Origin: Arthrobacter sp. NicSoilB4
GTDB taxonomy: Bacteria > Actinomycetota > Actinomycetes > Actinomycetales > Micrococcaceae
Assembly (NCBI RefSeq): GCF_019977335.1
Contig: NZ_AP024653.1
Span: 2,046,001-2,110,000, forward strand
Direction of reading: 5' to 3'
Length of the DNA: 64,000 bases
Under the pieces are notes generated by a model. The model was not told the DNA's origin and did no database searches. It saw only the letters and a program-made list of their open reading frames with translations. Made by a program: the position numbers and the translations under genes. Positions 36,209 through 44,888 of this stretch are shown here, one piece after another. Position 1 is the stretch's first letter; each line of letters opens with the position of its first letter.

Positions 36209-37116
36209 CCCCATCCGGGCCCGTGATCCTGGGCGAGATGCCGTCGCTGTCGAAGCTGTACGTCAACGCGGCGGCCACGGCCGCCCGCCGCCGGGTGCTG
36301 GGCACGCATGCGGGCAACGGGCTCCCCGAAACACGGCACGAGGTCCGCGGCGTGAAGGCGGCGGTGGAGAACCTCACGGCGTACCAGCACCTGATCGGCG
36401 AGACGGCGAGTGACGTGCTGCCGGCCGGCTTCATCCATGCCCTGGCGTTCCCGCTGGCCATGAGCGTGATGAACCGGGACGACTTCCCGCTGCCGCTGCT
36501 GGGGATGATCCATCTGGAAAACCATGTGGTGCAGTCCGCGCCGCTGCGTTTCACGGAGGCCCTGGATATCCGCGCCTGGGCGGAGAACCTGCGCGGGCAC
36601 CGGTCCGGCACGCAGCTGGACCTCGTCACGGAGGTCCGCCGCACGGGGGAGGACCCCGTCCTCTGGCGGGGTGTCTCAAGCTACCTGGCCAAAGGCGTGT
36701 TCCTGCCCGGCATCGACAAGCCCACGGCAGCCTCTGTTCCGGCGGACTTCAAGGCACCGGACCCGACGGCGCTGTGGCAGCTCGGCGTGGACACCGGGCG
36801 CGCCTACGCCGCTGTGTCCGGTGACTTCAACCCGATCCACCTGAGCGTCCTCTCGGCCAAGGCCCTGGGCCTGCGCCGGTCGATCGCGCACGGCATGTAC
36901 CTGGCGTCGAGGGCACTGGCGGACGTGGGCGCCGCCAAGGGCGAGGCATTCAGCTGGGATGTGTCCTTTGAGGCGCCGGTGTTCCTGCCGGCCCGGGTGG
37001 CGCTGGATATCAGCACCATGCAGGACTCCGACGGTGCCTGGCAGCGCTCCGACTACGTCGCCTGGAACGCACGTTCCGGACGCAGGCACTTCAGCGGATC
37101 GGTGGCTGCGCTGTAG
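36205..37116 (+). CDS. MaoC-like hotdog dehydratase (HtdX-like)
   Basis: This 303-residue double-hotdog enoyl-CoA/3-hydroxyacyl dehydratase has the hydratase-2 motif in the second half as YAAVSGDFNPIHLSVLSAKALGLRRSIAHGMYLASRAL, with the Asp and His of D-x4-H intact. The first hotdog has lost that motif, as in HtdX and MFE-2 type proteins. It interconverts trans-2-enoyl-CoA and (R)-3-hydroxyacyl-CoA. It is the last gene of the TetR-controlled operon, with a 4-bp overlap with fabG4 and a strong terminator after it. Confidence 0.9.
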   Translation: MTPSGPVILGEMPSLSKLYVNAAATAARRRVLGTHAGNGLPETRHEVRGVKAAVENLTAYQHLIGETASDVLPAGFIHALAFPLAMSVMNRDDFPLPLLGMIHLENHVVQSAPLRFTEALDIRAWAENLRGHRSGTQLDLVTEVRRTGEDPVLWRGVSSYLAKGVFLPGIDKPTAASVPADFKAPDPTALWQLGVDTGRAYAAVSGDFNPIHLSVLSAKALGLRRSIAHGMYLASRALADVGAAKGEAFSWDVSFEAPVFLPARVALDISTMQDSDGAWQRSDYVAWNARSGRRHFSGSVAAL

Positions 37117-37133
37117 CGGTCCCGGACGCAAAG

Positions 37134-37179
37134 GACGACGGCGGTGGCCGCCCCCTCCGGGGCGGCTACCGCCGTCGTT
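37134..37179. terminator. Strong bidirectional terminator after the htdX-like gene
   Basis: A roughly 20-bp stem (GACGGCGGTGGCCGCCCC paired with its near complement) has a CTCC loop and is followed by GTTGTCTG. It lies between convergent genes. Confidence 0.8.
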
Positions 37180-37209
37180 GTCTGTGTGCCAGCCGGAAGC
37201 GGCAGGGCA

Positions 37210-38343
37210 CTACTTGCTGGTGTCCGCCGAGGTCTTCACCACCCGCAGCACCCGGTGCAGGCTGAGCAGGATCGATTCGACGGCGCTGGGGGCGTCGGTT
37301 GCCGCTTCCTCGGCACCGACGCGTGCCGTGAGCTCCTTGACGGTGGCATCGGCCGCCTCGCTCAGCTCGGCCTGCCGCTCCGGGGTGTCTTCCTCGACCG
37401 AGCGCAGGACGTCGCCCACGGCAGACATGGCGTCGGCGAGCGGCGCAGCGAATTCATCCGGCACCACGAAGGGAGTGTCCTTGGCCCAGATGACATCCGA
37501 GAGCACCTGCGTGACGTCCTGGACGTGGAAGGTTATCCTTTCCAGGTCCCGCAGGTTGCGGTAGTCCAGCTCCACGTCCCGCGGATGGAGCCGGCGCCTG
37601 GGGTTGGCCTGCCGGCTGGCGTCCGCCTTCTCCACCGCCAGGCGGACGGAACGCGCTGACGCTTCGAGGGCGCCGGAGCGCGTGGACCACTCTTCGTGCT
37701 CCGGCGGCCAGCTCTCCTTCAGCGCCTTGGCCATGTCCCGGAGTTGCTGGGCGAGTGCGAGGCGCAGTTCGGCAATGCTGAGCTCGGCGGCGCGGAAGTG
37801 CAGCGGCGGAAAGACCAGCAGGTTGACGAGGACTCCCACGGTGACCCCGGCCCCCATCTGCAGGAGGTAGCCGAAGGAGAACTGGTCCGGGTTGTGGCCG
37901 CCGACCAGCAGGACCAGCAGCGCCGCCGTCGGGATCCAGTCCCTGCCCGCACCGAGTCTGGGGAGCCCGGCCAGGACGACGCCGAAGGCCATCACGACGC
38001 CGACCGTCAGCGGCGTCGGGCTGCCGAGGATGAACAGCACGAAGGCCAGCCCCACTCCGATCGCGAGCCCGACAAGCGTCTGTACGCCCTGACGCATGGA
38101 ACCGGCGACATTCTCGTACATCGCCACCAGGGCGCCCAGCGGGGCGTAGTAGGGGTAGTCAGCCGCGGAACCAGGCATGAAAGGGGCGATTGCGAAAGCA
38201 ATGCCGGCGGCCAGCCCTGCCTTCAGGGCCAGCTGCAGCCGGGGCCACAGCAGGGCCGAGCGGGCGTTGCCGGACACGATCCGCCAGAGCCGCCGGGGCA
38301 GGGAATGGCCGCCGGTGTGCGTAGCCTCGTCTGTAGTTGTCAC
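37210..38343 (-). CDS. FUSC family (aromatic-acid exporter type) membrane protein
   Basis: This 377-residue protein has six clustered transmembrane helices (about residues 27-195), PYYAPLGALVAMYENVAGSMRQGVQTLVGLAIGVGLAF being typical of FUSC/ArAE proteins. A cytoplasmic helical half of about 180 residues follows. Related proteins export aromatic acids or fusaric acid. The GTG at 38343 is preferred because a TAGGGT box ends 7 nt upstream. Upstream in-frame sequence to 38445 is not membrane-like. Confidence 0.8.
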   Translation of the reverse strand: MTTTDEATHTGGHSLPRRLWRIVSGNARSALLWPRLQLALKAGLAAGIAFAIAPFMPGSAADYPYYAPLGALVAMYENVAGSMRQGVQTLVGLAIGVGLAFVLFILGSPTPLTVGVVMAFGVVLAGLPRLGAGRDWIPTAALLVLLVGGHNPDQFSFGYLLQMGAGVTVGVLVNLLVFPPLHFRAAELSIAELRLALAQQLRDMAKALKESWPPEHEEWSTRSGALEASARSVRLAVEKADASRQANPRRRLHPRDVELDYRNLRDLERITFHVQDVTQVLSDVIWAKDTPFVVPDEFAAPLADAMSAVGDVLRSVEEDTPERQAELSEAADATVKELTARVGAEEAATDAPSAVESILLSLHRVLRVVKTSADTSK

Positions 38344-38350
38344 CCGGCCC

Positions 38351-38356
38351 ACCCTA
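38351..38356 (-). promoter_or_regulatory. Predicted leaderless -10 box for the FUSC gene
   Basis: TAGGGT on the minus strand ends 7 nt before GTG 38343. Confidence 0.5.
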
Positions 38357-38410
38357 GGGTGGGCACGTTGCTGCGACAAGTGGATGAACCCCGGCCAGCC
38401 GCACGGCGGC

Positions 38411-39475
38411 CTAGTCCGCCCCGTGCCCGGGAGAGACTTCTTCACCGGCCCGGACCGGGCCCGGCGGAGTTCCGTCGCCGAAGGGGCGTCCGCCCAGGGT
38501 TTCCCTGCCGTGGGCGCTCAGCCAGTTGCCAAGGTCCGGCCCCGCCGGAACGATCCCCGTGGGGTTGATGTCTTCATGGACGATGTAATAGTGCTGCTTG
38601 ATCTGCACGAAGTCGGTGGTGTCGCCGAACCCGGGGGTCTGGAACAGGTCGCGGGCGTAGGCCCAGAGTGCGGGCATCTCGCTGAGTTTCTGCCGGTTGC
38701 ACTTGAAGTGCCCGTGGTAGACCGCGTCGAACCGTGCCAGCGTGGTGAAGAGGCGGACGTCGGCCTCCGTGATCGTGTCGCCCACGAGGTACCGCTGCGT
38801 GGTGAGGCGCTCCTCGAGCCAGTCAAGGGCGGTCCAGAGCCGGCTGTAGGCGGCATCATAGGCTTCCTGCAATCCTGCGAAGCCGCAGCGGTACACGCCG
38901 TTGTTCACCTCGGTGAACACCCGCTTGTTGACCGTGTCGATCTCCCCGCGCAGCGCCTCGGGGTAAAGGTCCGGCGCGCCGGGACGGTGGTGCGCGGCCC
39001 ACTCGGTGGAGAAGTCCAGGGTGATCTGCGGGAAGTTGTTGGTCACCACCTGCCCGCTGGCGATGTCGACGATCGCCGGAACGGTGATGCCGCGCGGATA
39101 GTCCGGGAACCGGCGGAAGTACGCCTCCTGGATCCGCTCGATGCCGAGCACCGGATCCTTGCCGCCGGGATCCAGGTCAAACGTCCAGGAACGCGCATCG
39201 TGGGTGGGTCCGGGCTGGCCCAGGGAGATGGCCTCCTCGAGGCCCAGCAGGCGCCGCACGATCACGGTCCGGTTGGCCCACGGGCAGGCGCGGGCCGCGA
39301 TCAGACGGTAGCGTCCCGGCTCGACCGGCCAGCCGGGCTCGCCGTTCCGGCCGGGGGCGCCGTCGCGGGTGATCCGGTCCTCGATGTAGTTCGTGTCCCG
39401 GGTGAACTCCTCGCCGCCGGTGACGTAGGCACCTTTCGTGCTGAATCCAGGGTCGTCCGTGTGTGTTTGGCTCAT
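38411..39475 (-). CDS. Glutathionyl/mycothiol-dependent hydroquinone reductase (Xi-class GST)
   Basis: This 354-residue protein has the Xi-class layout. The N-terminal thioredoxin-like domain carries the catalytic Cys in RACPWANRTVIVRRL. The conserved G-I-T-V-P-A-I-V-D and VTNNFPQITLDF follow, then the helical domain YLVGDTITEADVRLFTTLARFDAVY. These enzymes reduce thiol-conjugated hydroquinones, and in actinobacteria the thiol is likely mycothiol, in keeping with mshC nearby. A TAGGCT box 6 nt before the ATG suggests a leaderless transcript. Confidence 0.92.
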   Translation of the reverse strand: MSQTHTDDPGFSTKGAYVTGGEEFTRDTNYIEDRITRDGAPGRNGEPGWPVEPGRYRLIAARACPWANRTVIVRRLLGLEEAISLGQPGPTHDARSWTFDLDPGGKDPVLGIERIQEAYFRRFPDYPRGITVPAIVDIASGQVVTNNFPQITLDFSTEWAAHHRPGAPDLYPEALRGEIDTVNKRVFTEVNNGVYRCGFAGLQEAYDAAYSRLWTALDWLEERLTTQRYLVGDTITEADVRLFTTLARFDAVYHGHFKCNRQKLSEMPALWAYARDLFQTPGFGDTTDFVQIKQHYYIVHEDINPTGIVPAGPDLGNWLSAHGRETLGGRPFGDGTPPGPVRAGEEVSPGHGAD

Positions 39476-39481
39476 GGACCC

Positions 39482-39487
39482 AGCCTA
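39482..39487 (-). promoter_or_regulatory. Predicted leaderless -10 box for the hydroquinone reductase
   Basis: TAGGCT on the minus strand ends 6 nt before the ATG at 39475. Confidence 0.45.
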
Positions 39488-40264
39488 TGCCGGAGTGCCG
39501 CCGGGTCCCTGCCACGGTGTATGCGGCAGGGACGCGAAGACCTGCGACAACGGCTGCCAGGCGAACCACCAGGCGGCACCGACGACGGCGGCGAACAGGA
39601 CGATCCACACGCCCGCGGGGACGCGGGTTGCCCGGGACAGCAGGTAGGCGTCCGACGTCGCCAGCCGGTCGCGGCGCCGCACGTGCACGGCCGCAAGTTT
39701 GCCGAGGTCCCGAACGGCGGCGACCAGAAGCGCCAGGCCGAGCACGATCATGACATGGCCGTTGAATTCGGGCGGGACAAACAGCACGAGCAGGACGGCG
39801 GCCAGGACCGCGGCCGCGGTGATGAGCAGGCCGATTCCGTTGCGGATGAACAGGAACGAGGCCAGCAGGATCAGGGTCCCGAGCGACATTGCCGCCGGGC
39901 CCCAGCCGCTGAAGCCGCACCAGACCATGGCGGCGCCAACGACGGCCGGCACGGGGTAGCCCCAGAACGTGGACCAGACGGCGGCGAGGGGGCGCCTGCT
40001 GTAGGTGGTGGTGGTGCCCGAATGGTCCAGGCTCAGCCGGATGCCGCCCACGCGCTGCCCGGTCATGAGCGCGGCGAAGGCGTGGCCGAGTTCGTGGGTC
40101 ACGGTTGCCATGAGTCCGAAGTACCGCCACGTCACCCGCGGCAGGGAGAGCGCGACGGCGAGGAGGATCACCAGGGCGAGTTCGGTAACGGTGACGTGCG
40201 GGACGGGGGACTGGGTGAATCCGGCGGCAATCCGGTTCCACCAGGTTTCTGCGGCGTTGGTCAT
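39485..40264 (-). CDS. M50 family membrane zinc metallopeptidase
   Basis: This 259-residue polytopic protein carries TVTHELGHAFAALMTGQRV, with the zinc motif HELGH (about 63-67). Its remaining hydrophobic segments form four to six helices. It is a site-2-protease-like M50B protein without PDZ or CBS domains. Its start overlaps the stop of the TraR-like zinc gene (ATGA), giving a two-gene unit. A role in anti-sigma or membrane-protein cleavage is possible but not shown. Confidence 0.85.
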   Translation of the reverse strand: MTNAAETWWNRIAAGFTQSPVPHVTVTELALVILLAVALSLPRVTWRYFGLMATVTHELGHAFAALMTGQRVGGIRLSLDHSGTTTTYSRRPLAAVWSTFWGYPVPAVVGAAMVWCGFSGWGPAAMSLGTLILLASFLFIRNGIGLLITAAAVLAAVLLVLFVPPEFNGHVMIVLGLALLVAAVRDLGKLAAVHVRRRDRLATSDAYLLSRATRVPAGVWIVLFAAVVGAAWWFAWQPLSQVFASLPHTPWQGPGGTPA

Positions 40265-40647
40265 GCCCGGACCCGTGCAGCCGGTCCCGCGGGCCCTGCG
40301 GGGCCCGCACTGTGCCGGATGCAGTAGGGGGTCCACGGCCTGGCCTCCAGCCGGCCCTCGGCGATCCCTTCCCCGCACACTGCGCAGATGCCGTAGGTGC
40401 CGGCCTCGATCCGTTCCAGGGCTGCCTCGATCTGGGCGAGACCCGCGCGGCTTTGCTCAAGCAGGGCCGAGGCCTGGGAGAGCTCAAACGCGATGGTCGC
40501 GCCCTCGGGATCGTGTTCGTCGTCGACGTTGGAGTCCTGCCGGGCCGCATTCACCGCGGTGATGTCCCGGCCAAGCGCGGGAAGGAGTGCAAGTTTCCGG
40601 TGGCGCTCCTCCTGGAGGAGTGCGCGGAACCGTTCGACGTCAACCAT
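40261..40647 (-). CDS. TraR/DksA family zinc-finger protein
   Basis: This 128-residue protein starts MVDVERFRALLQEERHRKLALL and has a long coiled-coil helical pair (about 10-75). The C-terminal finger is GTYGICAVCGEGIAEGRLEARPWTPYCIRH. The fourth ligand position is His instead of Cys, and a Gly-Pro-Ala tail follows. DksA-like proteins bind RNA polymerase through its secondary channel. The start at 40647 follows a TAGCCT box by 8 nt. It is co-translated with an M50 protease. Confidence 0.85.
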   Translation of the reverse strand: MVDVERFRALLQEERHRKLALLPALGRDITAVNAARQDSNVDDEHDPEGATIAFELSQASALLEQSRAGLAQIEAALERIEAGTYGICAVCGEGIAEGRLEARPWTPYCIRHSAGPAGPAGPAARVRA

Positions 40648-40655
40648 AGGCTGCA

Positions 40656-40661
40656 AGGCTA
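40656..40661 (-). promoter_or_regulatory. Predicted leaderless -10 box for the TraR/DksA-like gene
   Basis: TAGCCT on the minus strand ends 8 nt before the ATG at 40647. Confidence 0.45.
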
Positions 40662-40822
40662 GCGCGGCGGACCCGCGGGCGTCGAAGCGGGCGCGTAGGG
40701 GACGCCGTCGAAAAGCGCACCGGGCCGGGTCGAAAGTCCCCGGCGGACGGGGGAGTCTGCGCCGTACAGTGGGGGAAGAGACTGTGACCGGAAGACTTCG
40801 ACCAGATAAGTCAGGAGACGTC

Positions 40823-41362
40823 ATGGATCAGCAGGCGGCCAACGACCCCACCAAGAACGCCGTGGAGGAGGCCGACGCCCTGGCCGCGGTAGAGCGGCAC
40901 CATGCCAGCATGCTCAAGCGCCTCAATGCCCTGACGTCCACTCTCACCCGTGCCGTGACGGCCGGCGACACCGTGGCGGAGCACGACGCCCATGAGGTGC
41001 TCGTGGAATGGTGCGAGACCGAACTCGTCCCGCACGCGCTCGCCGAGGAAGGGCCACTGTACGGCGGAGCCCGGAAGAGGCCGGAAGGCGCGCTACTGGT
41101 GGACGGGATGCTGGGCGAGCACCAGATGATCGTCGGCCTCGTCGAGGAGCTGCGCGGTTCCGCCGGGGTGGACGCCGCTGTGGCGGCCGGCTCCATCCGG
41201 AACATTTTCGCGCTCCACCTGGACAAGGAAAACAGGCTCCTGATGCCGTTCATCGTGGCTTCCCCCGAGCTGTCCCTCGCACGCGCCGTCGAAGGCCTGC
41301 ACGAACTGGTCGGCGAAACCCACATCCATCAACACGGGACGGGGCAAACGGGCAGCGTCTAG
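40823..41362 (+). CDS. Hemerythrin HHE-domain protein
   Basis: This 179-residue helical protein has the iron-ligand pattern of HHE domains: the ERHHASML helix, VPHALAEEGPLY, LGEHQMIVGLVEEL and FALHLDKENRLLMPF. These bind a non-heme di-iron centre that can hold O2 or sense NO. Its stop codon TAG lies in the -10 box of malQ, so the two genes are close but likely separately promoted. AGGAG lies 6 nt before the ATG. Confidence 0.88.
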   Translation: MDQQAANDPTKNAVEEADALAAVERHHASMLKRLNALTSTLTRAVTAGDTVAEHDAHEVLVEWCETELVPHALAEEGPLYGGARKRPEGALLVDGMLGEHQMIVGLVEELRGSAGVDAAVAAGSIRNIFALHLDKENRLLMPFIVASPELSLARAVEGLHELVGETHIHQHGTGQTGSV

Positions 41363-41365
41363 AGT
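41360..41365 (+). promoter_or_regulatory. Predicted leaderless -10 box for malQ
   Basis: TAGAGT overlaps the hemerythrin stop codon and ends 6 nt before the malQ ATG. Confidence 0.45.
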
Positions 41366-41371
41366 TGCCCC

Positions 41372-43528
41372 ATGGCGGACGGAATGCACCACGACAGCAC
41401 TCCCGGCACTGATGCATTGCTGAGGGAGCTAGCGGCGGCCCACGGGGTGGGAACCTCCTACTGGGGCTGGGACGGGGTCGAACGCTCTGTCACGGAGAGC
41501 ACATTGCGCGGCGTTCTCGCCGCGCTGGGCGTACCGGCGTCGGACACGGCCGCGATGGAGCGGTCCCTGGCCGAGGCGCGGCTGGCACCGTGGCGGCGCC
41601 TCCTGCCGCCGGTCGCCGTCGCCCGGGAGGGGCAGGAACTCCTCATCAACGTCCATGTACCGCACGGCAGCGCCGTCAGTGTGTGGATCGCCGCCGAAGA
41701 CGGCAGCACGCACAGGGCAGCGCAGCGCGAGAATTGGGACGCGCCGGTCGACGTCGACGGCGTCCTGACCGGACGGGCGACCTTCGCGCTGCCGGGTACG
41801 GTGCCGCTCGGGTGGCACACCCTGCTGGCAGATAACGCCGGCACGATCGCCCGGTGCCCGCTCGTCGTCACACCGCGGAGGCTCCACACGACGGAGGCGC
41901 TCGCCGGGCGGCGGAACTGGGGACTGACCACGCAGCTCTATTCTGTGCGCTCCTCCCGGTCCTGGGGCATCGGCGACTTCGCCGACCTCGCGGACCTCGC
42001 CACCCTGACCGGGCAGGAGGGCGCCGGTTTCCTCCTGGTCAACCCGCTCCATGCCGCCGAGCCGCGGCCGCCGGTTGAGGACTCGCCCTACCTTCCCACG
42101 ACCCGGCGGTTTTTCAACCCGCTCTATCTCCGGGTGGAGGAGATCCCCGAATACGGCTACCTCGGCCCGGCCGGCCGCGCCGAGGTGGAGCGGCTGGCCA
42201 GCCAACAACACTCCGCCAACCACTCCACCGGGCTGCTGGACCGGAACTCCAGCTACGGGGCGAAGCTGGCCGCCCTTGAGCTCGTGTTCGGGGTCCCGCG
42301 CGACCCCGCCCGCGCCCTCGCGTTTGCGGACTTCTGCCGTGAACAGGGGCAGGGACTCGATGACTTCGCGCTCTGGTGCGCCCTGGCCGAGAAGCTGGCC
42401 CCGGAGGCTCCGCAATGGGCTGCGGAGGCGGCCAGCCCGGAGACGTCCTACTGCAAGGAGCAACGGGTCCTGCTCGCCGGGCGGATCGAATTCCACCGCT
42501 GGCTGCAGTGGCTCTGCGACCAGCAGCTGGAAGCCGCCCAGCGCTCGGCCCGGCGGTCGGGCATGGAGATCGGCGTCATCCACGATCTTGCGGTCGGCGT
42601 GAAACCAGGCGGTGCGGACGCCTGGACCCTTGCCGGGGTGCTGGCCCGCGACGTCACGGTCGGCGCGCCTCCGGACATGTTCAACCAGCAGGGCCAGAAC
42701 TGGACCCAACCGCCCTGGCACCCGGTCCGGCTCGCCGAGTCGGGATACGCGGCCTACCGGGACATGCTCCGGACGGTGCTGCGGCATGCCGGGGGCATCC
42801 GGGTGGACCACATTCTGGGCCTGTTCCGGCTGTGGTGGATCCCCGAGGGGGCCGGGCCTGGCGACGGCACCTATGTCTATTACGACCATGAGGCGCTCAT
42901 CGGCATCCTGGCGCTGGAGGCGCAGCGTGCCGGTGCGATCGTCATCGGCGAGGATCTGGGGGTGTTTGAGCCGTGGGTCCGAGACTACCTCGCCGAACGC
43001 GGGATCTTCGGCACGTCGATCCTCTGGTTCGAACACGACGCCGACGGCCCGCTTCCGCCGGAGCGGTACCGGCAGCAGTGCCTGACCAGCGTCAACACCC
43101 ACGACCTGCCCCCGACGGCCGGCTATCTGGCCGGCGAGCACGTCACCCTCCGCGAGTCCCTGGGCCTGCTGCGGCGTCCGGTGGATGAGGAACGCGCCGA
43201 GGCCGTGGCGGAGCAGCAGGCAGTGCTCGGGATGCTGCGGGAACGCGGCCTCCTGCCGGCGCCGGGGCACGAAGACGTGCAGGGCACCGTCGAGGCGCTG
43301 TATGCCTTCACCACTCTGACGCCGTCGTCCCTGCTCGGCGTCGCGCTGGTTGATGCGGTGGGCGAAACCCGGACCCAAAACCAGCCCGGAACCAGCACGG
43401 AGTACCCCAACTGGCGCATAGCCCTGGCCGGCCCGCGGGGGCCGGTCCTGCTCGACAGCCTGGCCGAGGATCCCGGCTTCCGCTCGCTCCTCGGCACCAT
43501 CCGGACTGCGCTGCACGCCGCGGATTAG
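41372..43528 (+). CDS. malQ: 4-alpha-glucanotransferase (amylomaltase, GH77)
   Basis: This 718-residue enzyme transfers alpha-1,4-glucan segments between maltodextrins. GH77 signatures are DSPYLPTTRRFFNPLYL, VIHDLAVGVKPGGADAW, the nucleophile Asp in RVDHILGLFRLWWIP, the acid/base Glu in IVIGEDLGVFEPWV and VNTHDLPPTAGYL. An N-terminal extension of about 150 residues with beta-sandwich character is common in actinobacterial MalQ. It works in glycogen/maltodextrin turnover with GlgC/GlgM encoded at 27.6-30.3 kb. Confidence 0.95.
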   Translation: MADGMHHDSTPGTDALLRELAAAHGVGTSYWGWDGVERSVTESTLRGVLAALGVPASDTAAMERSLAEARLAPWRRLLPPVAVAREGQELLINVHVPHGSAVSVWIAAEDGSTHRAAQRENWDAPVDVDGVLTGRATFALPGTVPLGWHTLLADNAGTIARCPLVVTPRRLHTTEALAGRRNWGLTTQLYSVRSSRSWGIGDFADLADLATLTGQEGAGFLLVNPLHAAEPRPPVEDSPYLPTTRRFFNPLYLRVEEIPEYGYLGPAGRAEVERLASQQHSANHSTGLLDRNSSYGAKLAALELVFGVPRDPARALAFADFCREQGQGLDDFALWCALAEKLAPEAPQWAAEAASPETSYCKEQRVLLAGRIEFHRWLQWLCDQQLEAAQRSARRSGMEIGVIHDLAVGVKPGGADAWTLAGVLARDVTVGAPPDMFNQQGQNWTQPPWHPVRLAESGYAAYRDMLRTVLRHAGGIRVDHILGLFRLWWIPEGAGPGDGTYVYYDHEALIGILALEAQRAGAIVIGEDLGVFEPWVRDYLAERGIFGTSILWFEHDADGPLPPERYRQQCLTSVNTHDLPPTAGYLAGEHVTLRESLGLLRRPVDEERAEAVAEQQAVLGMLRERGLLPAPGHEDVQGTVEALYAFTTLTPSSLLGVALVDAVGETRTQNQPGTSTEYPNWRIALAGPRGPVLLDSLAEDPGFRSLLGTIRTALHAAD

Positions 43529-43773
43529 CCGCGCGCACACGATGGAAAACGCCTAAGGCCCGCAGCCCCCGACGGGCCTGAGTGGGACGCGCCGCAGATG
43601 AGTGACCTGCTCAAGTAACCTGCCGCGTGCTGTACAGGTGTCACAAGAGCGGGCGGACAAGTAAAACTACTCGTTCCTTCCGTGTCCGCTCCGTCTAATC
43701 TGATCGCCAAAGCGCCAGAAACTATCGCCGCGCGGTCGTGTCAGATGCAGATCCGATGTTTATGGGGGAACAA
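43529..43773. other. Gap between malQ and the phosphoesterase
   Basis: The 245-bp gap holds a 7-bp inverted repeat (AGGCCCG / CGGGCCT, 43556-43579) that may end malQ, and a TAATCT -10 candidate near 43696. No gene is evident. Confidence 0.35.
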
Positions 43774-44760
43774 ATGAAAAGCAGTGTGCGGGTAGCTGGT
43801 GCCGGTCTGGCTCTGGCAATGGGAATCGCTGGAAGCGTAGCCGGCACTGCAGGCGCTGCCACGAGTTACAGCTTTGCCGTCATCGGCGACATGCCCTACG
43901 GCAGCACCCAATTGAGCCTCTTTCCGAAACGCATCGCGCAGATAAACGCGGATCCGGATGTGCGCATGGTCGGGCATCTCGGCGATATCGGCACGGGTGT
44001 CTGCTCTGACGCCTACTACCAGAAGATCAAGGCAAGCTTCGACAAGTTTGTCGACCCGCTGGTGTACACCCCCGGTGACAACGAGTGGGCGGACTGCCAC
44101 AGCGCCAGAATAGGCAAAGCCAATCCGCTGCAGCGGCTGGCTGCCATCCGCTCGGTCTTCTTCCCCAGAAGCGGCCGGACCCTGGGCCAGAACCCGATCT
44201 CCGTCACGGCCCAGTCCGGGTACAAGGAGAATGTGAAGTTCGCCGCCGGCGGGCTGACCATCTCGACCCTGCACATCGTTGGTTCGGAGAATGACCTCCG
44301 GCCGTGGACCGGCCTCGGCTTCACGATGGCCACCACTGGACAGGTGGCCGAGGAGAAGGCCCGGGTGAATGCCGCCGTCGCGCAGATCCGAAGTGCCTTC
44401 GCAATGGCGAAGGCCAATAACAGCAGGGCCGTGGTCCTGATGACCCAGGCGGACATGTTTGCTCCCGGCACCCAGTACTCGGGCTACCGCAACGCCTTCC
44501 AGAGCATCGTGCGGGCCATCGCCAGTGAAAGCAAGGCATTCAAGAAGCCGGTGTTCCTTTTCAACGGCGACACTCACATCTACGCCAAGGACAAGCCGCT
44601 CAACAACGAGAAGTGGCTGTCTTTCTACGGGATTTCCGGCGCGGCGCCCAACCTCACGAGGGTCTCAATCGAAGGCGAAACCTACGTGGATGAATACGTG
44701 AGGGCCAACGTCGTCTCCAGCTCGGAGGTCCTGCAGATCCAGCGGGTTGCGTACAAGTAG
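43774..44760 (+). CDS. Secreted calcineurin-like metallophosphoesterase
   Basis: This 328-residue protein has a Sec signal peptide (hydrophobic core about residues 8-24, cleavage near Ala-Gly-Ala at 26-28). It has metallophosphoesterase metal motifs in order: GDMPYG (Asp), GHLGDIG (Asp), PGDNEWADCH (Asn) and GDTHIY (His). It should act outside the cytoplasm on an unidentified phosphoester. Codon choice looks somewhat less GC-biased than its neighbours, perhaps acquired. Start: ATG 43774 with GGGGGAA 5 nt upstream. Confidence 0.85.
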   Translation: MKSSVRVAGAGLALAMGIAGSVAGTAGAATSYSFAVIGDMPYGSTQLSLFPKRIAQINADPDVRMVGHLGDIGTGVCSDAYYQKIKASFDKFVDPLVYTPGDNEWADCHSARIGKANPLQRLAAIRSVFFPRSGRTLGQNPISVTAQSGYKENVKFAAGGLTISTLHIVGSENDLRPWTGLGFTMATTGQVAEEKARVNAAVAQIRSAFAMAKANNSRAVVLMTQADMFAPGTQYSGYRNAFQSIVRAIASESKAFKKPVFLFNGDTHIYAKDKPLNNEKWLSFYGISGAAPNLTRVSIEGETYVDEYVRANVVSSSEVLQIQRVAYK

Positions 44761-44796
44761 CGCGCCCGCAAATAGATCCAAACCGGGAAGGTCCCG

Positions 44797-44810
44797 GAAT
44801 CCAAGGATTC
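44797..44810. repeat. Perfect 14-bp palindrome related to the following terminator
   Basis: GAATCC-AA-GGATTC then GGGGG repeats the core of the terminator at 44846, on the opposite strand. Confidence 0.6.
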
Positions 44811-44845
44811 GGGGGCCTGTCCCCGCCTGTTGTCGCCAGAGATAG

Positions 44846-44881
44846 AAAAAACCCCCAGAATCCTTGGATTCTGGGGGTTTT
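44846..44881. terminator. Bidirectional terminator between the phosphoesterase gene and tRNA-Leu
   Basis: A 12-bp stem CCCCCAGAATCC / GGATTCTGGGGG with a TT loop is flanked by A-run and T-run, so it can work in both directions. Confidence 0.9.
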
Positions 44882-44888
44882 CCCGTTG

